A stretch of 7,149 nucleotides of DNA from WQTU01 sp031548835 (GCA_031548835.1 JAVBQS010000155.1:1-7149); one strand, 5' to 3'. Positions 1 to 6,760 are shown, counted from the first letter of the stretch. Numbers and translations are program-made. Notes: generated by a model from the letters alone, not told the origin.

Positions 1-102
1 ATAGAGGCGGGTACATGGCTTGTTTCCAGGCAGGAAGCAGGCACTCCAAAGTTTGGTACAAAAGAGAAAATGTGTTTATACGATAAAAATCTTTGCACTT
101 GA
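1..102 (+). other. GC-rich edge segment, unrecognised; possible C-terminal ORF tail or structured RNA end
   Basis: The first 60 bases are about 52% G+C (31 of 60), twice the level of the rest of the window. Frame 1 is open from the window edge to a TGA at 100-102 and would encode about 33 residues beginning IEAGTWLVSRQEAG. I do not recognise this peptide. The same bases can form a hairpin: GCTTGTTTCC (18-27), loop AGGCA, GGAAGCAGGC (33-42). It has ten pairs, two of them G-U when read as plus-strand RNA and A-C mismatches on the minus strand. GC-rich islands in AT-rich genomes are often RNA genes or foreign DNA. It is not a continuation of the adjacent DeoR fragment, because none of the three minus frames resembles that family. 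The identity is open. Confidence 0.3.
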
Positions 103-128
103 AGAAACAGTATTTATTTTTCTAGTTT

Positions 129-335
129 TTAGAGGTGTCCTAAAGTTATTTCATCTTTCTTTTTTAAAATAACTCCGCCATGAATCCTTTCCAAAATTCC
201 TTTCTCTTCCAAAGCTATCAAATCCCGTCTAATAGTCATTTCAGAAACTTTCAATATTTTAGAAATGTCAATAATTTTTATAAGACCACCATTATTATTA
301 AGTAGCGATAATATTTTTTCTTGTCTCAATTCCAT
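129..335 (-). pseudogene. DeoR-family transcriptional regulator, N-terminal DNA-binding fragment only
   Basis: This 68-residue ORF matches the start of DeoR-family repressors. A winged helix-turn-helix spans about residues 3-56, with the recognition region SEMTIRRDLIALEEKG (31-46) and the family signature ERIHGGVIL (49-57). Complete members are about 250 residues and carry a C-terminal sugar-phosphate-sensing domain. Here the reading frame stops 11 residues after the signature, and the sensor domain is not found in any minus frame of bases 1-128. The start is well supported: AAAGG lies 8 nt before the ATG and MELRQEKIL is a typical DeoR beginning. The likely cause is a deletion or rearrangement joining foreign sequence near 100-135, where base composition also changes. 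A stand-alone HTH protein cannot be excluded, but it would lack any known inducer-binding part. It lies downstream of the transporter operon on the same strand, separated by 639 nt. Confidence 0.75.
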
Positions 336-974
336 TAATTAAACCTTTAAAATAGTTTTATATTTTTTTTAAATTATGTTAGACTCATTACCCAATTTAA
401 TATCCCTGTCTTTTTATTCAAAATATGTGGCTGTATTATACTGAAATCTTCATAATTAACTTAACTTGATTTTAATAATTATCAGTTTTAAAAAAATAAA
501 AGCTTTAAATTTCTTGAATATATTTAATATTTATAAATAAGCTTTGAAAATCGCCAATAAATATTATATTTTTAAGAAAAATAATATAAGCGAGTTTAAG
601 AAATTATAGATCATAAATGCTTCAATTTTTTACTAATCAATAGACATGTTGTTAAATTAACATATTTATTGATCAATTTTGTTATAATAATAACATTTTT
701 TAATACATAGTCAATATTTTTATATTTTTTATTATATTTTTGATTGTTTTTCAAACATAATTATTATACAATAACTCTATCAATAATTATTTAAATTAAA
801 ATCTCCACATCGGGAAATGTCATGAGGGATGTAAGTAATGACTATTTCCTGTGTGGAGAAGATTTTTTTATTTTATAAAGATATGTATTCCATACATGAT
901 GAAAAAAATAACAATTAGCAGAATAGAGCTGGTTTTGACTATTTATATCAAACCATGTATTAAAATAAATATTT
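336..974. other. AT-rich non-coding stretch between the operon end and the DeoR fragment
   Basis: No convincing gene is visible in these 639 bases on either strand; all frames are broken by frequent stops. It holds the strong hairpin at 802-869, described separately. A weaker dyad lies at 636-673: arms TCAATA...ATGTT and AACAT...TATTGA, an 8-base centre, and a 3-base unpaired step in each arm. A small hairpin, GGTTTTGA / TCAAACC at 931-954 with one bulged T, sits just past the permease stop codon. The last part (336-400) should contain the promoter of the DeoR fragment, but I see no pair of boxes good enough to call. A plus-strand promoter-like pair, TTGATT (740-745) and TATTAT (762-767) with a 16-bp spacer, precedes the large hairpin. 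Confidence 0.6.
802..869. terminator. Strong hairpin with T-run: operon terminator or 3' end of a plus-strand small RNA
   Basis: TCTCCACA (802-809) pairs with TGTGGAGA (852-859). After one bulged T, CG GGAAAT (811-818) pairs with ATTTCC TG (844-851). After another bulged T, GTCAT (819-823) pairs with ATGAC (838-842). This gives 21 pairs closing a 14-base loop, GAGGGATGTAAGTA. On the plus strand one pair is G-U (812/850), and a run of seven T (863-869) follows within 4 nt, so the structure fits a plus-strand terminator best. On the minus strand the G-U pair becomes an A-C mismatch and only TTTT follows, but it lies 106 nt past the permease stop and could still end the operon. A bidirectional terminator is the simplest reading. 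The long stem and defined loop also allow a small RNA. Confidence 0.6.
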
Positions 975-3008
975 TTATATTTTTCCATTTGTTTCCTTAA
1001 AATATTTATCTGATTTTTCTATAAATTTCATAATAATTTGAACAAGAAAAACTACTATTATAAGATATGTGCTGTGTGAACATGCAAGGCCAAATTTACC
1101 CTGTTCTGCAAGAAGATAAATTTTTACTGATGCAAGAGAATATTTTGCTGATGATAAAAATATTACAGCGCCGAGAGCAACAAGTCCTGAAACAAATATA
1201 TAAAGTGTTCCAAGAAGCCATGGCCTTCTTAAAGCAGGAAAAACAACTTTTCGAAAAGTATATATTCTGCCAGCACCCAGCGATAAAGATGCCTCTTCTA
1301 CAGAAATATCCATTTTTTGCAAGACAGCTTGAGTAGGCATAACACCGCCATATAGCCTTGTAAAAATTATATTTAAGATAATAATCCACATTGTCCCAGT
1401 AAGTGATAACTCTTTTATTCCAAATGGAGCATTAAAAGCTAAAATATAGCCAATGCCAAAAACAACACCAGGCAAAGCAACAGAAAGCAGTAAGATATAA
1501 TTTGTAATTGTTGCAATTTTTGTTTTATTTCGTTCAAAAACATATCCAACAATAACAGCTAAAAAACCGCCAAGTATTCCTGCAATACCCATCATTTTAA
1601 CACTGGATAAAATCAAGGGCAGGCCAACCATGCTTCCTACTTCGCCTTCAAGCTGATTTGAACCAGATATTCCTCTGGAAGTAAAATAATCAAAAGTTAA
1701 TGTATTGTCATATCCCCATACTTTAACAAAAGATCCCCATATAATTACAAAATATAAAATTAAAATAAAAAAAGAATATATGCTGCAAATAGATTCAAAA
1801 ACATATTTTGTTTTTTTAGGTGTCTCTGCTATATATTCAACCCCCTGCGGCTCTTTTGTAGAATATACTTTTTTTGCAAGCATTATATTTCCTATTACAT
1901 ATGCACAAATTGAAGGTATTAATAAAATAACGCCAAGCACTGCAGCAATTTTAGTATTCTGAAAACCAACCATTTGGTCATACATAATGCCAGAAATCAT
2001 TGAAATGTCCCCGCCTATTATCCTTGGGTTACCAAAATCCTGGAGGCAAAGTGCAAAAACCAAAAGCGCTGCCCTAAAAAGTCCTGGATAGCTCATTGGC
2101 AATACAACTTTTCTAAAAGTATACCACCTTGATGCGCCGAAAGATTCAGCAGCTTCTTCAATTCTTGTATCCAATTTTTCAAGAACAGAGTGAAGCATTA
2201 CAAATGCCATAGGTCCATATGTCAGCATTTGAGAAAGGACAATACCGTGAAATCCATAAATATTAAATGTTTCAGCATTTACTAAATGAAGTATATTTTG
2301 CAGAAAGCCATGGGTAATAAGGCCGCGCCTTCCAAATAACATTATTAGCGCAAAAGCCATAATAACAGGCGGCGAGACTAAGGGTAATAGCATCATAAAA
2401 TTATATATATGTTTTCCCCGGCATGTTGTTCTATTGATAACATAGGCAAATAGAAAAGCCATCAATACTGTAAAAAACATGGAAACAAATGCTATTTTAA
2501 GAGACCTTATAATGGAATTAAATAAATATGATGATTGAATAACTTTGCTATAGTTTGCTAAAGATATTTTTTCTTTTGTTCCTTTTATAAGAAAATTAAA
2601 TGTTTTTTCATCTATCAATTCCTTTGCTTTAAAAAGAAAAACAGCTTTTTTCTTTAAACAAATTTCTTTTATAAATATTTTTTGAATATTAATATTCTGC
2701 ATTACTTTATTTAAATAGTTGGCATAGTTTTCTGCAGTTATGGCAAATATATCTGAAGAGTTAAACTGTTTAAAAGTTTTAGTAACTATTTCCAGTTTAT
2801 CATTTTCATTAAGCCTTTCAAACCATTCTAAAGCTGTTTCTCTAATATCATTAAATTCAAATTTATTAATTATGTCTGTTATCTCTATTTCTAATTCTTT
2901 TTCAGAAATTGGATATTCAACAATAAAGCTTTCTTTAAAAAGCATGTAAACAGGAACTAATAAAAAAACAAAAATCAATATAAAAACTATCCAAAAAGAT
3001 AATTTCAT
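975..3008 (-). CDS. Fused double-domain ABC transporter permease (FbpB/AfuB/PhnU-like) with a periplasmic insert
   Basis: This 677-residue inner-membrane protein forms the channel of the importer. It contains two tandem binding-protein-dependent permease domains in one chain, so a monomer replaces the usual pair. Each domain carries the cytoplasmic EAA loop that docks onto the ATPase: EEAAESFGASRWYTFRKVVL (284-303) and EEASLSLGAGRIYTFRKVVF (571-590). Hydrophobic segments include 5-24, 165-190, 203-225, 252-275, 355-377, 405-426, 463-490, 503-524 and 645-662. About 130 residues, charged and probably helical (30-160), separate the first membrane helix from the first permease core. This is longer than the short loop I expect in this family. 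AGGAG lies 6 nt before the ATG. It is the last gene of the operon, starting 14 nt after the isomerase/epimerase-like gene. Fused permeases of this layout serve iron, thiamine, phosphonate and hexose-phosphate importers, so the architecture alone does not fix the ligand. Confidence 0.9.
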   Translation of the reverse strand: MKLSFWIVFILIFVFLLVPVYMLFKESFIVEYPISEKELEIEITDIINKFEFNDIRETALEWFERLNENDKLEIVTKTFKQFNSSDIFAITAENYANYLNKVMQNINIQKIFIKEICLKKKAVFLFKAKELIDEKTFNFLIKGTKEKISLANYSKVIQSSYLFNSIIRSLKIAFVSMFFTVLMAFLFAYVINRTTCRGKHIYNFMMLLPLVSPPVIMAFALIMLFGRRGLITHGFLQNILHLVNAETFNIYGFHGIVLSQMLTYGPMAFVMLHSVLEKLDTRIEEAAESFGASRWYTFRKVVLPMSYPGLFRAALLVFALCLQDFGNPRIIGGDISMISGIMYDQMVGFQNTKIAAVLGVILLIPSICAYVIGNIMLAKKVYSTKEPQGVEYIAETPKKTKYVFESICSIYSFFILILYFVIIWGSFVKVWGYDNTLTFDYFTSRGISGSNQLEGEVGSMVGLPLILSSVKMMGIAGILGGFLAVIVGYVFERNKTKIATITNYILLLSVALPGVVFGIGYILAFNAPFGIKELSLTGTMWIIILNIIFTRLYGGVMPTQAVLQKMDISVEEASLSLGAGRIYTFRKVVFPALRRPWLLGTLYIFVSGLVALGAVIFLSSAKYSLASVKIYLLAEQGKFGLACSHSTYLIIVVFLVQIIMKFIEKSDKYFKETNGKI

Positions 3009-3022
3009 TGATAACTCCTAAA

Positions 3023-3838
3023 TTATTTCTCAAGTGAAAAAAGATAATCCCGTGTTAATAAAATATTTTTCTTACAATTTTCAATATCCCTTACAGGATT
3101 CAACTCAATAATAATAGAATCAGAAAAATTGTTAAAAAAATCTTTAGAAATAAAAAAATCTATAACACCAACCTGGGGAATACAATGGTCACTGACAACA
3201 CCTTTATTGCTGCTAAAATGAATATGTCCTACGTTTTTACCAATTACAGCTATTGACTTTGAAAGCCCATCTATCAATCCTGCATGATTTGTATCAAGTG
3301 TTAAAGATATAAGATCAAATCCAATATTTTTACACATATTATAAAAATGAGTTATATTTTTGTTTATTGTTCCTTTTTCATGACAAAGATTTTCAACATA
3401 AAGAACTACGTTACATTTTTTAGCATATAACGCAAGTTCTTTTATCGCTTTTATATTATAATCAACAAGTATATTAATATCGCTGCCAATATCAGCAGAT
3501 TCATAATGCCCAGGATGAACAACTATTTTTGTTATTCCTATTTTATTTGCCAAATCAACAGTATCATAAAGAGCTTTTAGATCTTTTTCTCTTTTTTTAG
3601 AATTAAGAGAACCAAGATTAATGCTTTCAGGAGAATGAAAGCTAAAATCCAAAATTTTGTCTGATTTTATTTTTTTTACTTTATCTATTAAAACTATATC
3701 AAAATCGTTTAATTTAAAATTCTTTTCATCAACAACAATTTCAATAATTTCAAATTTATTTTCTATAGCAAAATCAATAGATTCTTCTACAGAAAAATCA
3801 AAAGAAAAATCAGCTGTTGAAAATCCTATTGTTTTCAT
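3023..3838 (-). CDS. Sugar-phosphate isomerase/epimerase-like TIM-barrel enzyme (xylose isomerase / AP endonuclease 2 superfamily)
   Basis: This 271-residue soluble protein has the metal-site pattern of the endonuclease IV / xylose isomerase-like TIM barrels: FHSP (H68), VVHPGH (H108, H111), YVEN (E149), LDTNHAG (D182, H185), HIH (H205/H207), SDH (H218, with the IDF of the following VGVIDF at 226-228) and IIIELNP (E245). Nearly all usual ligands are present, so it should be an active metalloenzyme. One deviation is at the DxH position, where the Asp sits next to the His (SDH). The length and the IDF motif fit sugar isomerases/epimerases better than DNA-repair endonuclease IV. It lies between the ATPase and permease genes: AAAGG overlaps the ATPase stop codon, and the gap to that gene is 5 nt, which implies translational coupling. 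A role in converting the imported compound is inferred from this position. The substrate is unknown. Confidence 0.8.
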   Translation of the reverse strand: MKTIGFSTADFSFDFSVEESIDFAIENKFEIIEIVVDEKNFKLNDFDIVLIDKVKKIKSDKILDFSFHSPESINLGSLNSKKREKDLKALYDTVDLANKIGITKIVVHPGHYESADIGSDINILVDYNIKAIKELALYAKKCNVVLYVENLCHEKGTINKNITHFYNMCKNIGFDLISLTLDTNHAGLIDGLSKSIAVIGKNVGHIHFSSNKGVVSDHCIPQVGVIDFFISKDFFNNFSDSIIIELNPVRDIENCKKNILLTRDYLFSLEK

Positions 3839-3843
3839 GTATT

Positions 3844-4905
3844 TTACCTTTCAAAAATATGAATTTTATTTTTAGGAACAGAAATAGTAATATTATCTCC
3901 AATTTTTATATTATATTTCGCTCTCTCTTCTGCCTGAATTTCAAAAAATATTTTTTCTCCTTCGTTGCTGACAGCTTCCAATTGATAGACATTTCCTAAA
4001 AAAGTTTCAAAAGAAAATTTGACATTAAATAAAATATCTTCCTCATAAACATTTTTTTCATTTATTTTTATATGCTGCGGCCTAAATGAAAGAAGAATAT
4101 TTTTCTTAATGATATTATTAGGAATATCAAGGTTAAATGTATAATTTTCAAATTTTATTTTTCTATTTTCAGAGATATAACAGGAGATAAAATTTGTTCT
4201 GCCAATAAAATCATTAACAAATTTATTTATTGGGTTAGTATAAATTTCGTACGGCTTTCCAAATTGCTGTATTATACCAGAATCCATAACAGCAATTTGA
4301 TCAGAAAGAGATAACGCTTCTTCCTGATCATGAGTAACATATATAGTTGTTATATTTAGAAGGCTTTGGGTTGCTTTGATCTCTTTTCTAATATCAACTC
4401 TTAACTTTGCATCAAGATTTGATAATGGTTCATCAAGTAGAAGAATATCTGGTTCAATTGCCAGTGCTCTAAGGAGAGCAATTCTTTGCTGTTGTCCTCC
4501 TGACAATTGACTTGGATATCTTTTCTCAAAGCCTTCAAGTTTACCTAGCTCTAATAGCTGATTTACCTTATCTTTTATTTTCTTTTCCGGCTGTTTTCTA
4601 ACTTTCAATCCAAAAGAAATATTATCAAACACTGTCATAGTAGGAAAAAGGGCATAAGACTGAAAAACCATACCAATACTTCTCTGGCGAGTATCCATAT
4701 TTGTAATATTCTTTTCATTCAAATATACAGTCCCTGAATCAGGTTTAATAAATCCTGCAATTATTCTAAGTGTTGTAGTCTTTCCACAACCGCTTGGGCC
4801 TAAAAAACTTACAAATTCACCTTTTTTAATTTTTAGATTAACGTTATTTACTGCCTTAAAAGTATTGAATGATTTTTCTATATCAACAAGTTCCAGGTAT
4901 TCCAT
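3844..4905 (-). CDS. ABC transporter ATP-binding protein (FbpC/AfuC/PotA-like)
   Basis: This 353-residue cytoplasmic ATPase powers the importer. All catalytic motifs are intact: Walker A GPSGCGKT (36-43), Q-loop Q82 in VFQSYALFP, signature LSGGQQQ (134-140), Walker B ILLLDEP (154-160), D-loop SNLD (162-165) and switch H192 in YVTHDQEEA. The region after about residue 235 forms a C-terminal regulatory extension of the TOBE/MOP type seen in CUT1- and FbpC-like ATPases. This matches the usual length of about 350 residues. TAGGA lies 8 nt before the ATG, and the gene starts 20 nt after the binding-protein gene. Its close relatives include ATPases for iron, spermidine/putrescine, phosphonate and sugar phosphate, so specificity comes from its neighbours. 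It should dimerise on the two EAA loops of the fused permease encoded two genes downstream. Confidence 0.93.
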   Translation of the reverse strand: MEYLELVDIEKSFNTFKAVNNVNLKIKKGEFVSFLGPSGCGKTTTLRIIAGFIKPDSGTVYLNEKNITNMDTRQRSIGMVFQSYALFPTMTVFDNISFGLKVRKQPEKKIKDKVNQLLELGKLEGFEKRYPSQLSGGQQQRIALLRALAIEPDILLLDEPLSNLDAKLRVDIRKEIKATQSLLNITTIYVTHDQEEALSLSDQIAVMDSGIIQQFGKPYEIYTNPINKFVNDFIGRTNFISCYISENRKIKFENYTFNLDIPNNIIKKNILLSFRPQHIKINEKNVYEEDILFNVKFSFETFLGNVYQLEAVSNEGEKIFFEIQAEERAKYNIKIGDNITISVPKNKIHIFER

Positions 4906-4925
4906 TATTTAATTCCTATGAATTT

Positions 4926-5930
4926 TTATTTTGTATACCGCTCTAACCAATCATTAGCAAATTTTTCAAGATCATAAACCTTTTTAGGTTTATAAAGATC
5001 AATATCTTCTATCCTTGGTTTCCAGCTATCGCTCATCTTAAAATTTTTAAGAGTAACAGCAGCTACATATTTCTCAATTTTATTAAATGCATCTTCGCTG
5101 CACATATAATCAAGAAAAAGTTTTGCATTTTTTTCATTTTTTGCGTTATTAATTAATGCCCCTGCTTCAACAGTATAAATTGTTTTAGGCGGGAAAATAG
5201 CTTTTACAGGAAATCCTTCTTCCTGGAGTGATAAGACAGCAGTATCGTAAGTGAGACCTATTGCAATTTCTCCTCTTGCAACTTGCCTTCCTGCTGCTCC
5301 GCCAGATGAATTATATTGAAAAATATTTTTATCTATTTTATCAATTAAAGACCAGCCATTATACATATCATAAAGAGCTGTCATAATTGTCATTCCCGTA
5401 CCTGATTGAGCTGGGGATGCTATATTAATTAATCCTTTGTAGACTGGGTTTCCAAGATCTTCCCATGTCTTAGGCATTGGCAGTTTTTTTTCTGCAATAA
5501 TATCAGTATTAACACCTATTGTCATAAATGTTACAAAATGACCTGTATAAAAATTATCAGGATCTACAAATTCCTTATTTATATTTTCAATACCTTTTGG
5601 CTTATATGGTTTAATGACACCAGAATCTCTTAAAGTCTTTTGATAACTGTCAAATAAACCCCAAACAACATCAGCCTGAGGATTATTTTTTTCAGCAATT
5701 ATTCTGGATGTAATAGCTCCTGAACCAACATTTACTCTTTCAATTTTAATTCCTGGATATTTTTCCTGAAATCCTGCAATTAAATCAGCCTCAATTTTCT
5801 CGTTAGCAGCAGTATATAAAACAAGTGTTCCTGTCCCTTCTCCAGTTTTTTCTTTTTCTGCTCCACCCATAGCAAAAATAAATCCAATAAAAATAAACAA
5901 AACCAAGAAAAACGAAATTCCTCTTTTCAT
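4926..5930 (-). CDS. Periplasmic ABC substrate-binding protein, FbpA/AfuA/PhnS-like family
   Basis: This 334-residue exported protein captures the ligand. The signal peptide has K2-R3, a hydrophobic core at 5-20 and likely cleavage after A20 (FIFA/MGGAEKEK). No lipobox cysteine is present, so it should be soluble in the periplasm. The mature part follows the family 1 binding-protein pattern: LVLYTAANEK (36-45), ADVVWG (86-91), PKTWEDLGNP (153-162), ASPAQSGTG (171-179), SSGGAAG (208-214), and a hinge-side region with Y228-D229 and E255. Ferric-binding FbpA proteins use a neighbouring tyrosine pair in this last region. Only one tyrosine is seen here, so ferric iron is unlikely. A phosphorylated sugar or phosphonate is more plausible given the neighbouring enzyme; this is inference. 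AAAGGAG, the strongest ribosome site in the operon, lies 6 nt before the ATG, as expected for the most abundant component. Confidence 0.87.
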   Translation of the reverse strand: MKRGISFFLVLFIFIGFIFAMGGAEKEKTGEGTGTLVLYTAANEKIEADLIAGFQEKYPGIKIERVNVGSGAITSRIIAEKNNPQADVVWGLFDSYQKTLRDSGVIKPYKPKGIENINKEFVDPDNFYTGHFVTFMTIGVNTDIIAEKKLPMPKTWEDLGNPVYKGLINIASPAQSGTGMTIMTALYDMYNGWSLIDKIDKNIFQYNSSGGAAGRQVARGEIAIGLTYDTAVLSLQEEGFPVKAIFPPKTIYTVEAGALINNAKNEKNAKLFLDYMCSEDAFNKIEKYVAAVTLKNFKMSDSWKPRIEDIDLYKPKKVYDLEKFANDWLERYTK

Positions 5931-5965
5931 TATTTACTCCTTTTATTTTTTTTATTTTTTAAAAA

Positions 5966-6610
5966 TTATTCTTGTTTATTATTCAAATAGTTATATATTG
6001 TATATTTTGAAATACCCATTTTTTCAGAAATCTTTTCAACTGCTCCTTTAATATTAAAAATTCCTCTATCATATAATTCATATACAATTAGTTTATTTCT
6101 CTCTGTAGGAGATACTCCTTCCTGCAAACTGTAATTGATAAAAACTTCTCTATATGCTTTATGAATTATTCCATCAATATTTTGAATAGCTTCGCTATCT
6201 TCTTCTCTGTTATCCCGCCGTTTAAATGATTCAACAAATGCTGATATAGGCGCATTAAGATCTATTGATACAATTGCGGCACCACAGACTTTGCTATTCT
6301 TATCTTTAATAATAGATGCAATACTTTTTAATTCTTTGCCATTTCTTGTTTCTCTATAAAAAGGACCATAATAATTTTTATCTGTCTCTTCAATTTTTTT
6401 TACAAGAGCTTTATCTGTCATACTCATCTCGTCGCCAATTTCATATTTACTGATATGGCCATTAAAAATATTTTTAATAGAAAATCCAGTAACACTTTTT
6501 TCATAAATAAGAACCTCACAGTAATCACCAAATAATTTGCAAATATTCTCAGAAATATCCAATATTGGATTTAACAGCCAATTCAATTCATTTTTATCAC
6601 TATTTTTCAT
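5966..6610 (-). CDS. YheO-like PAS-domain transcriptional regulator with C-terminal HTH
   Basis: This 214-residue protein fits the YheO family. An N-terminal PAS-like sensor (about 15-120) has the characteristic NGHIS (50-54), YYGPFYRETRNGKELKS (80-96) and GAAIVSIDLNAP (110-121). A linker follows, then a C-terminal helix-turn-helix (about 170-212) with GAVEKISEKMGISKYTIYNYL (189-209). The family is a group of DNA-binding regulators with mostly unknown ligands. It is the first gene of the operon, 35 nt before the binding-protein gene with no terminator between them, so it is probably autoregulatory and senses the imported compound or a product. The ATG at 6610 is the only plausible start: upstream in-frame codons contain no ATG, GTG or TTG before a stop. 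No Shine-Dalgarno precedes it. With the predicted transcription start near 6619, the message would have a leader of only about 9 nt. Confidence 0.85.
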   Translation of the reverse strand: MKNSDKNELNWLLNPILDISENICKLFGDYCEVLIYEKSVTGFSIKNIFNGHISKYEIGDEMSMTDKALVKKIEETDKNYYGPFYRETRNGKELKSIASIIKDKNSKVCGAAIVSIDLNAPISAFVESFKRRDNREEDSEAIQNIDGIIHKAYREVFINYSLQEGVSPTERNKLIVYELYDRGIFNIKGAVEKISEKMGISKYTIYNYLNNKQE

Positions 6611-6614
6611 AGTT

Positions 6615-6633
6615 AAGATATTAATATTATCTT
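6615..6633. promoter_or_regulatory. 19-bp dyad over the -10 box and start site: candidate operator
   Basis: On the plus strand AAGATATTA and TATTATCTT flank a single central A (6624). Eight of nine base pairs per arm are symmetric. The dyad covers the -10 box, the predicted transcription start and the region just before the regulator ATG, so a protein bound here would block initiation. The outer AAGAT/ATCTT arms are the less AT-biased and more meaningful part. Binding by the regulator encoded immediately downstream is inferred. Confidence 0.45.
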
Positions 6634-6654
6634 GGCAGTTTTACAATATGTCAA
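6626..6654 (-). promoter_or_regulatory. Operon promoter, near-consensus sigma-70 type
   Basis: Read on the minus strand, TTGACA (6649-6654) is a perfect -35 box, followed by a 17-bp spacer and GATAAT (6626-6631), which matches 5 of 6 bases of the -10 consensus. Predicted initiation is about 6619, so the regulator ATG at 6610 would have a very short leader without a ribosome-binding site. This is the best promoter in the window, and its position explains transcription of the whole regulator-transporter operon. Confidence 0.8.
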
Positions 6655-6655
6655 G
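6631..6655. promoter_or_regulatory. CTTGNCA-N11-TGNCAAG dyad between -35 and -10: candidate operator
   Basis: On the plus strand the half-sites are CTTGGCA (6631-6637) and TGTCAAG (6649-6655), separated by 11 bases. Reverse-complemented, the second reads CTTGACA, differing at one base. The half-sites sit over the edge of the -10 box and over the -35 box. The right half contains the -35 hexamer, so part of the symmetry is forced by the promoter itself. It may be a site for the YheO-like regulator or for another factor. Confidence 0.4.
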
Positions 6656-6760
6656 TTTATTTGTAAATTATTTTATATTTTTTATATATAATTTGTTATT
6701 TTTATTAATTTTTTGTATTTTCAACACTTTTTTGTATAATAATATTGATACTATAATTTT

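Noticed and set aside
131..151. AGAGGTGTCCTAAAG at the end of the DeoR fragment as an insertion-sequence tip
   Set aside because: If read as a tip, its inward direction would run into the DeoR coding sequence rather than the foreign-looking left side, so the orientation does not fit.
1067..1389. Plus-strand and second minus-strand reading frames inside the permease gene
   Set aside because: Both are other-frame shadows of the second permease domain, whose EAA loop and membrane helices are well supported.
1705..1962. Plus-strand reading frame inside the permease gene
   Set aside because: It is antisense to the linker between the two permease domains, with no start signals.
2740..2949. Ser/Leu-rich plus-strand reading frame antisense to the permease insert
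   Set aside because: Its low-complexity Ser-Leu-Ser pattern is the antisense image of Glu/Lys-rich helical codons.
3657..3999. Two plus-strand reading frames over the ATPase/TIM-barrel gene junction
   Set aside because: They overlap two strongly supported minus-strand genes, and their composition is Phe/Ser/Ile-rich noise.
6732..6757. Plus-strand promoter TTGTAT-TATAAT before the palindrome
   Set aside because: The spacer is only 14 bp and no gene follows on the plus strand.
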